From assembly GCA_033557465.1 (NCBI GenBank), contig CM066035.1, positions 246,406,869 to 246,470,868 on the forward strand: DNA of 64,000 bases, read 5' to 3'. How positions within the stretch are numbered: the stretch's first letter is position 1; each line of letters starts with the position of its first letter. Shown in pieces: positions 58,186 to 64,000 of this stretch. The position numbers and the translations under genes were made by a program. Below the pieces are notes generated by a model. That model made no database searches and was not told where the DNA came from. It saw only the letters and a program-made list of their open reading frames with translations. Origin of the DNA: Ichthyophis bannanicus (Eukaryota; Chordata; Amphibia; Gymnophiona; Ichthyophiidae).

Positions 58186-58249
58186 CTGGGGAATCAAACT
58201 CATCACCCCTGTACTATCAGTCAGTGTAGTTACCATTGTGCTACAGCTC
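58186..58249 (-). other. tRNA-like cassette in GTATG copy f
   Basis: Minus strand: GAGCTGTAGCACAATGGTAA and a B box decayed to GAGTTTGATTCCCC. Orthologous to 44897-44974. Confidence 0.5.
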
Positions 58250-58483
58250 TGTTTCTGTGTTTGTATGTCTGCGCGCCTTCTTAAGATTAACGTGTGGTAA
58301 CGTGCCATGGCTCCCCTTAACGCTCGTTAATTTATGGCGCCTTGTAACGCACGTTATCGGTAACGATGTACCGCCCATGTCCTTATTTGGGTATTTCTGC
58401 CTCTACCGCGGATCCTAACGCGAATGGCATTACCGCAGTTTAGTAAACATACCCCTTTGTGTTATTTTAACAACCCATGCTTT

Positions 58484-58652
58484 GGGGTATGTTTACTAAT
58501 CAGCAATAGCGGCTTCCGTGCAATATCGGAGCCACGGCCCCATTGAACAGGAGGTAAAATGAGGCTATCAGTTTTGAATTCAATTGAATTCACTGGGGCC
58601 ACGGCTCTGATATCACACAGAAGCCACTACCACTGATTAGTAAACATACCCC
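58484..58652. mobile_element. 169-bp MITE with GTATG termini
   Basis: GGGGTATGTTTACTAATCAG and its inverse CTGATTAGTAAACATACCCC; subterminal GTGGCTTC-type inverse continues inward. Flanks TTT and TTG. Internal sequence (GGAGGTAAAATGAGGCTA) is unlike the large copies, so only the ends are shared. Located 28 bases after copy f. Confidence 0.85.
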
Positions 58653-58769
58653 TTGATATATCTGCAGGAGGTAAAATGAGGCTACGATTAGAAAAGTCTT
58701 TCTGCCATCCTGTGACCTGTACTAATGTATAAATACCTTCAAACATCAATCAGCTGATAATAGCATGTT

Positions 58770-58788
58770 CATTTCTTCTCTATAACAG
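58770..58788 (+). promoter_or_regulatory. Splice acceptor of the GAL3ST exon
   Basis: CATTTCTTCTCTATAACAG: pyrimidine-rich tract then AG at 58787-58788. The reading frame upstream of the first Met continues in frame to this AG (VQKI-MPNN), as expected for an internal acceptor. Confidence 0.75.
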
Positions 58789-59574
58789 GTACAAAAGATA
58801 ATGCCAAACAACACCCTGTATTTTTCCATCCTGCGGAACCCAGTTTCTCTACTGGAATCCTCCTATGCTTATTTCAGATATCTTCCATCCTTTAATAAGA
58901 CCAGGACACTGGGACAGTTCCTACTTTCTCCATTCAGTTATTACAATCCACATGAATCATATCACATGCTTATTAAGAACACTATGTGGTATGATTTTGG
59001 CTATGATAACAATGCAGAAGATAAAGAGGAATATGTATACTCAGTCCTAAAGGAAATCGAGCAGAGGTTCCAGTTGATACTCATTGCTGAGTACTTTGAT
59101 GAGTCCATGATTCTCCTGAAGAACACACTATGCTGGAAGTTGGAAGATGTGGTTTACTTCAAGTTGAACTTCAGGAGCCAGGACACTATTCAGAACCTGA
59201 CCCAAGAAAACATGGAGAGAGCAAAAAAGTGGTGCTCCTTGGACTGGAAGCTCTACCAGCACTTTAATAGGACTTTCTGGAGCAAAATACAAGACACTAT
59301 TGGGCTTGAAAAAATACAACAGGAAGTGGAAATCCTGCAAGCAAGGCAGAAAGAACTCATGCAGATATGTCTCCTGGATGGAAAAGCAATAGATAAATCT
59401 AAAATCAAAGATTCGTTTCTCCAACCTGCGCAGGCAGGAAAGGCAAATATCTTGGGATACAACCTTAAACCAGGGTTGGATACCAAGACAATGAGTGTTT
59501 GCCGTAAGATGATAATACCAGAGCATAAATATATTAATTATATACGTGATAATCAGAAACTAAGAACATTATAG
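58789..59574 (+). CDS. GAL3ST1-like: Galactose-3-O-sulfotransferase, last coding exon (GAL3ST1-like)
   Basis: Codes for the C-terminal 261 residues of a Golgi type II sulfotransferase that moves sulfate from PAPS to the 3-OH of galactose on glycolipids or glycans; GAL3ST1 makes sulfatide. The PAPS 3'-phosphate site is visible as YFSILRNPVSLLESS (Arg and Ser eight residues apart). Downstream, LILIAEYFDESMILLKNTLC, LEDVVYFKLN and ILGYNLKPGL are family hallmarks and match GAL3ST1 better than GAL3ST2-4. There are no stops or frameshifts and the acceptor is intact, so it looks functional. The N-terminal exons (signal anchor, PAPS 5'-loop) are not seen in the window; they should lie upstream beyond the repeats. 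TAG stop at 59572-59574. The paralogue call is less certain than the family. Confidence 0.85.
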   Translation, partial: VQKIMPNNTLYFSILRNPVSLLESSYAYFRYLPSFNKTRTLGQFLLSPFSYYNPHESYHMLIKNTMWYDFGYDNNAEDKEEYVYSVLKEIEQRFQLILIAEYFDESMILLKNTLCWKLEDVVYFKLNFRSQDTIQNLTQENMERAKKWCSLDWKLYQHFNRTFWSKIQDTIGLEKIQQEVEILQARQKELMQICLLDGKAIDKSKIKDSFLQPAQAGKANILGYNLKPGLDTKTMSVCRKMIIPEHKYINYIRDNQKLRTL

Positions 59575-59715
59575 AATTTGATTCCTTCTGTACAGGGACA
59601 TAGAGTATCTGCTTAAGTTAGGTGATGCACCAAAAGATTTTCTGATGCCATCAAGCTGTGTAAAGAAAGTATTTTGAGATGCTACTCTTCAAGTTGGGGA
59701 TGCAAATGCATCACG

Positions 59716-60063
59716 CAATGTTCCCTCTAATTTTCTGTAGGCTGTGTGAGCATAAAATATCAGCTGTGCAGCTTTTGAAGGAAGGTTAAATTTTTGTGCG
59801 CCACATAATGACACTTGGAGTTATATACTTTAAAATTTGACTACACGTCAGAATACAGTATGTACACCACATTGATTGCACTAGAAAATATTGTAGAACT
59901 TGTGAAAACCGTAAATACACAACAACTTTTACATTTTAAGACGTCTGTGCTGTTTTCTATCAGAATCAGAACCAAAATTTTTGTGTGCTCTGTTGTAAAG
60001 TATGTGCGCTCGCTCGGCGAGGTGTGTGCGCGCGCACACGTGCACAGCTTAGAGGGAACAGTG
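59716..60063. mobile_element. hAT-like MITE
   Basis: Ends CAATGTTCCCTCTAA and (inverse) CACTGTTCCCTCTAA, 348 bp, non-coding, with a CG-rich GCGCGCGCAC tract near the right. The 8-base flanks do not match, so the insertion is old. It lies in the presumed 3' UTR or downstream DNA of the sulfotransferase gene. Confidence 0.65.
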
Positions 60064-60699
60064 CGGTGCACTACTAACACCGCCTATGCTTCTGCAACAT
60101 GAATAGTCCCCACTGTAAATAAACCTGAATCTTTAACAGCAGTACTTCTAACTATGTAACAAATAGGACTTTCAGAGGAGATCAGAGGAAGTTAGCAATG
60201 AAAGACTTATTATATTCACACTAGGAAAATTCTCTCCTGGGAAGGAGTGATGATTTTAACCCAGTTTTCAATGAAACATTATTTTGTTATTAAATCTTAA
60301 CTAAGTCTAAATTTTTAAGATCTGTTTGCTAATTATTTTTTTCTGCAAATGAATATTTCACTCAATTGCTTTGTTATACCGTTCTAAAATAAAAATGTCT
60401 TTTGATTAGTTTGAACAGTTAAGAATTCTACAGATTCAATACACAATTTAAAGGTTTGTTGCCCAGTCTTTGGTATATAGTGGGGTAAGCAGCCAAAAGA
60501 AGTAGACTTGATCTGTAACGTCTACCATTAATTGCGACTTTATTTAGAAATACAAAACAGATATATGAAGAGTTAGAGAAAAAGATCTCTTTTGCATTCT
60601 CATCCCTTTTAGACCACACTACTATGCACAAGAGATGCACAGTACTGTTATTGTTCCTCATAGGAGGCTTATAAATAAATAATAGCCTAGGGATGGGTC
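60064..60699. other. 3' flank of the sulfotransferase gene
   Basis: Contains AATAAA hexamers at about 60118 and 60389 that could serve as polyadenylation signals, plus AT-rich DNA. No other gene seen. Confidence 0.35.
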
Positions 60700-61152
60700 C
60701 CAACTTGATGAAATGGATCAGAAATTGCTTGACTGATAGATGACAGAGGATGGTGGTAAATGGAAATCACTCAAAAGAAAGGAAGGTGAGTAGTAGAGTG
60801 CCTCAGGGATTAGTTCTGGGACCGGTTCTGTTCAATGTTTACATAAGTGATAATGTGTGAAGGGTTAGAAGGTAGTTTGCCTTTTTGCAGATGACACCAA
60901 GATTTGCAACAGAGTTAACAGCTCAGAAGACATAGACAATATGAGAAAAGACCTACAAAATTTAGAAGAGTACTCTCATCCTTGGCAGTTAAGATTTTAT
61001 GCAAAGAAATAGAGTGATGCACTTGGGATGCAGAAATCCAAAGGAGTAATATGCGATAGGGAGCAAGAGGCTGGTGTGCATGGACCAGGAGAGGTATCTC
61101 AGAGTGATAGTCTCTGAAGATCTCAAGACAGTGAAGCAGCGTGACAAGGTAG
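60700..61152 (+). pseudogene. CR1-B RT fragment at the retroviral insertion site
   Basis: Reads like 27460-27870 of CR1-B but with frameshifts: CCTCAGGGATTAGTTCTGGG (PQGLVLG), a FADDTKICN box at about 60885-60915, and a thumb region near 61010-61140. It ends abruptly at 61152 where the LTR begins. The CR1-B continuation should lie beyond the right edge. Confidence 0.7.
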
Positions 61153-61214
61153 TGTAATAGCGAAGTGTCCGCAACCAATAAAACCAGGAGTCTATTGACT
61201 AGAATTCAAACCAG

Positions 61215-61220
61215 TTTAAT
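61215..61220 (-). terminator. LTR polyadenylation signal
   Basis: ATTAAA on the minus strand, about 70 bases downstream of the TATA box and 60 from the LTR end. Confidence 0.55.
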
Positions 61221-61286
61221 GTGCACAGACTCAGACAAATGGTTACATACAAAATGGCTGAGCCCTGAACTAAGTTAGACAACAGC

Positions 61287-61293
61287 ATATATA
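61287..61293 (-). promoter_or_regulatory. LTR TATA box
   Basis: Minus strand GGTATATATGC. Position within the last quarter of the LTR fits a short R-U5. Confidence 0.55.
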
Positions 61294-61776
61294 CCTTTCT
61301 TCCCCAATCTAATACAGGTCAACCTCCTCATTGGTCTTGGTGGCCCAGCTACTTTCATCCAATAGCCATCTGTGACTGGGCTTACCCCCGTGTTCCCCCC
61401 GTGCAAATCTCTCTAGCCAGGGCTTAAAGTTTTAGACATAATATATATTCTGCTGAATTTCAATCTGCTTCTCTCTACAAGGTCAGTGTATTAGCAAGGA
61501 TACAGCGTGCAAGCAATAATACTGAACAGACATCTGTGCTTAAACCATAACAAAAACAGTGGAAAGGTTTTACGTTCTTATCAGAAGACATTCTTATCAA
61601 GGCAGAGCAAGGCTGTTTCTCTACTGCAGCTACTGATATTTCTGTAATATTCCAAAGTAAGTTATAACACTCTAAAGTGGGGGGGGGGGGGGGAGACTCA
61701 AGCAGAGCTGACAGGCAGAGACAGGCCTCTGCCACATTTTACTTTTACAAAATGAATTAGGCCATCGCCTATCACA

Positions 61777-61788
61777 TTCCCTCCTTTT
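61777..61788 (-). promoter_or_regulatory. Polypurine tract
   Basis: Minus strand AAAAGGAGGGAA, immediately before the LTR TG. It primes plus-strand DNA synthesis in retroviruses. It lies 61 bases past the env stop. Confidence 0.85.
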
Positions 61789-61849
61789 GATTATTCACAC
61801 CCGCACATGAAAAAGGGTGAGAATCAAATCACACATATAGGAAAGCACT

Positions 61850-63934
61850 TTAAACTATAGTAGAGGGATCACTCCGTGGTATAGGGTAGTAGTCCCATGT
61901 AACTAATATTTGTGCTGCTGCCTTGCGGTCAATAATATTATCGATAATAGAGTGCAGCATATGCAAGCATAGGGGAAGGAAACATGGGATACATAAGCAA
62001 ACAGTTACAATCAAGAATACAAGTATGACAAGTGTCTTCAGGCCGCCTAGGCCTGAAAACCAAGAACCAAACCAGCCATCTAGTTGCAAGCCATGCCACG
62101 TTTGGACTGGGACATAAGTTTGCTTTCTCATGTGATTGGCTATATCTTCTACAACCTGTCCTTCATTATCTATTTGCAAGCAGCAGTTAGTTAAATTCAG
62201 CTTGCCACATACTCCTCCTTCAGCTGCAAGCAGATAATCTAAAGCTAAGCGGTTCTGGTAAATGGCTGTACGCATCTGTGTGGCTTGTTTAGCTAACAAG
62301 GTTAGTGCTCTACTAGTTTCATTGGTTATAATTTCAACAACAGCTTGCAAACGTATAATACGGTCGCACATCACTATAGGGGTGCGGTAGCCCCAAGAAC
62401 CATCTTGCGCCCAGGTAGCAGGTCCATAGTAAGAAACAATTCGCTCTGGCGGCCATTCTTCAGAGGTTGCATCCCATTTGTCCCACTGGCCAATTCTCAG
62501 AGCTTCTCGTTTCTGTCGACTTTTATATACAGGGAACCCCAATTGTTCTCCGTGGGAAAGGGGCAAAAGAAAGAAAGAAGGTCGTATTGTTCCAAGAACA
62601 CACGCTACTCCCCATTTGGCAGGGAGTTTAGCATATGCTCGGGTGCCACAAATCCAATATAGTCCAGATGGAGCTTGCCAAGTGCTGTGCGTAGCCAGAT
62701 TTGTCCATATCCTGGCCAAATAAGGAAAAATGATCCGAGGGTTAGACGGTTCCGGAGTATTGGCACCTGACCACCAAGAAGTCTTCCCAGTAGTGGCATT
62801 GTAATATTTCTGGTTCAAACAGACTAATTGTCCCACAGGTGCATTCAATTGTGGTCCTGCTCGTACAAAACATAGTTTACCCACAATGGAGTGGGCTAGG
62901 ACCCATTCATTGGTAGTGTTATGCACATCAGTTTGGTTATATGGTACAGAATAATTCAGTTCTTGTGCTTCCCAAGGCCACTGGTCTCCCATTTGAGTTC
63001 CTCCACAAAAGAGACAGTCTGAGACATGGAGGCTGGATGCCACAGCTCCAGCTAGTTCGATGAACAAATTCTGCGATGCGTGGGGAACAACAAATTCTGC
63101 CTTCATGGCCTCGTAGAAGGTATGATGTATGCAATATGGTGAAGAAACATGAGTCTTTACATTCAGCTGAATGAATATAATGGTTTCAGGATCAGTTCCA
63201 CCTCCTGCTATGCGCAGGCCGAATCGAAATCCTTGCTTCCACTGGCTGGGGTTGAGGATCTGAAGTCGTAGGGGATTGCAGGTGCTTTTCTTGCACTGTT
63301 CAGGTTTCAGTAAGGGTAATCTTTCCAGCAGCGCCTTGCGATTATCTCCAGTCTGTCCTGTAGGGCTACCAGACCAGGTAGCATAGTACACACAATCCCA
63401 TTTCGGACAGAAATAGTCTGCTTCTGCTGATTTGCTATATGTTGTTGGGGAATGTATCCCAGTGCATATTCCCCAGTTGTACGCACCTTCAGGACACATA
63501 TACTTCTCATCATAATAGTAAGCTTGCTCCCAGGATCCACACCTGTAGTAATTATTTCTATTAATCAGGTCACAAGCATCAAAATACAGGTAAGCAGGTT
63601 GGTTAGGATCAGAGAGTTGACTTGTAGTGCTGATAAGGGCTCCATCTTCATCATTCCATCTCAGTTCCAGGACATAGTAAGATGGATTCTGGCGAGATCT
63701 GAAGCAAGTACGAGTCTTTCCCTTTGTGCAGTCATTCAGTTCTGTACCATTATAGATACACCTGCTGACTATACCAGTACAAGTATAATAAGAGTGATAA
63801 AGCAAAGTCTGAGTAACTTGCATACCAGTGCGGGTGGTGGTTATACAGGCTGCACAAGGGGGCAAAGCAAGAGTGGTTCTCAAGTGTCCCAGGGCTACCG
63901 CAAGAAGGAAATAGCAGCAATTTGTAATCATCAT
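61850..63934 (-). CDS. env: Endogenous retrovirus envelope glycoprotein, intact
   Basis: 694 residues, no stop or frameshift. Residues 1-25 are hydrophobic (signal peptide). The surface subunit is Cys-rich with several N-glycosylation sites and a CLFC (C-x2-C) motif at 307-310. A furin-type RQKR site is at 473-476. The transmembrane subunit has a heptad-like stretch (about 525-570), a C-x7-C-C motif at 576-585 (one residue longer than the gamma-type C-x6-C-C), and a membrane span at about 634-660 with a 34-residue tail. The N-terminus of that subunit is polar, without an obvious hydrophobic fusion peptide. The coupled CxxC and Cys-cluster layout is gamma-type. Gag and pol must lie beyond 64000. 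Mediates entry in an exogenous virus; here possibly a fresh insertion or a retained host gene. Confidence 0.9.
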   Translation of the reverse strand: MMITNCCYFLLAVALGHLRTTLALPPCAACITTTRTGMQVTQTLLYHSYYTCTGIVSRCIYNGTELNDCTKGKTRTCFRSRQNPSYYVLELRWNDEDGALISTTSQLSDPNQPAYLYFDACDLINRNNYYRCGSWEQAYYYDEKYMCPEGAYNWGICTGIHSPTTYSKSAEADYFCPKWDCVYYATWSGSPTGQTGDNRKALLERLPLLKPEQCKKSTCNPLRLQILNPSQWKQGFRFGLRIAGGGTDPETIIFIQLNVKTHVSSPYCIHHTFYEAMKAEFVVPHASQNLFIELAGAVASSLHVSDCLFCGGTQMGDQWPWEAQELNYSVPYNQTDVHNTTNEWVLAHSIVGKLCFVRAGPQLNAPVGQLVCLNQKYYNATTGKTSWWSGANTPEPSNPRIIFPYLARIWTNLATHSTWQAPSGLYWICGTRAYAKLPAKWGVACVLGTIRPSFFLLPLSHGEQLGFPVYKSRQKREALRIGQWDKWDATSEEWPPERIVSYYGPATWAQDGSWGYRTPIVMCDRIIRLQAVVEIITNETSRALTLLAKQATQMRTAIYQNRLALDYLLAAEGGVCGKLNLTNCCLQIDNEGQVVEDIANHMRKQTYVPVQTWHGLQLDGWFGSWFSGLGGLKTLVILVFLIVTVCLCIPCFLPLCLHMLHSIIDNIIDRKAAAQILVTWDYYPIPRSDPSTIV

Positions 63935-64000
63935 GATTATAGTATCTGATGATTACTGAGGTAGATAATGGTTGATTGAGGTAGATAGATAAGGATTGAT

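Larger units (their letters stand above)
54408..58455 (+). mobile_element. GTATG-family composite element, copy f (left TIR missing)
   Basis: Begins within the palindromic zone (AATCGTTAACGTCTCATAAC) without the GGGGTATG end, so the left terminus was lost. The right end CAGTTTAGTAAACATACCCC is intact at 58455. Order and sequence follow copy e. Private differences: a C-run at about 54803, a 130-bp SINE-like insertion (about 55724-55855, with TTGGGCAAGTCACTTAACCC), an extra tRNA-like cassette (57735) and a longer 12-bp array. Confidence 0.82.
61153..61776 (-). repeat. 3' LTR of an endogenous retrovirus
   Basis: Minus strand starts TGTGATAG and ends CTATTACA, an inverse pair with one mismatch. 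A purine tract adjoins the start, and CR1-B sequence adjoins the end. 624 bp. Within it are a TATA box (61287-61293) and an ATTAAA signal (61215-61220) in U3-R order, plus a G15/C15 run at 61679-61693. Confidence 0.85.

Noticed and set aside
58789..59574. Assignment to GAL3ST2
   Set aside because: The YFSI start is GAL3ST2-like, but the AEYFDES..LCW..DVVYFKLN and ILGYNLK regions fit GAL3ST1 better; kept as GAL3ST1-like.
60100..60400. Additional exon downstream of the sulfotransferase stop
   Set aside because: No open frame with splice sites; the sequence is AT-rich and follows an MITE.

Overview
The window is vertebrate nuclear DNA made almost entirely of nested transposable elements. It has one recognisable host exon, at about 58.8 kb, and the envelope-LTR end of an endogenous retrovirus at the right edge. 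DIRS, CR1, L2, Tx1-like L1, tRNA-derived SINEs, hAT-like MITEs, a possible Penelope-type end and a CMC/Chapaev3-like DNA transposon occur together. This mix points to a large, repeat-rich tetrapod genome, most likely an amphibian such as a caecilian. That assignment is inference; no species marker was read directly.

Layout. 1-1.07 kb: L2-like LINE remnant (minus). 1.19-3.3 kb: decayed CR1 (family 'A' here). 3.47-9.19 kb: nearly complete DIRS element on the minus strand with gag, RT/RNase H, tyrosine recombinase, inverted terminal repeats and an internal complementary region. 9.86-11.4 kb: truncated copy 'a' of a large non-coding TIR family, called here the GTATG family. 11.4-28.6 kb: a matryoshka in which a CR1-A copy is broken by a 0.5-kb insertion, by GTATG copy b and by a CR1-B copy; the CR1-B copy is broken by GTATG copy c, which contains an almost intact Tx1-like L1. 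28.9-31.2 kb: GTATG copy d. 31.7-35.1 kb: L2 LINE (minus). 35.3-36.7 kb: DNA-element and SINE debris. 37.2-40.0 kb: DNA transposon with a transposase reading frame broken by one stop. 40.4-40.9 kb: hAT MITE. 41.3-45.2 kb: GTATG copy e. 45.2-54.3 kb: AT-rich unclassified element with an unexplained 322-residue ORF and a 243-bp tandem unit split by a second L1. 54.4-58.5 kb: GTATG copy f, then a 169-bp MITE with the same termini. 58.79-59.57 kb: final coding exon of a galactose-3-O-sulfotransferase gene closest to GAL3ST1. 60.7-61.15 kb: CR1-B remnant, entered by a gamma-type retrovirus whose LTR (61153-61776) and intact 694-residue env (61850-63934) lie on the minus strand.

The strongest candidate for something undescribed is the GTATG family: six copies in 50 kb plus a MITE relative. 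They share GGGGTATGTTTACTAAA termini, 3-bp target duplications, long GATC/GCGC palindromes near the ends, a 12-bp minisatellite with a self-complementary core, and several embedded tRNA-like A-box/B-box cassettes at matching internal positions. I see no coding capacity in any copy. Coordinates of element ends are read by eye from repeat-to-repeat comparison inside the window; superfamily names rest on recalled family motifs, not on searches.
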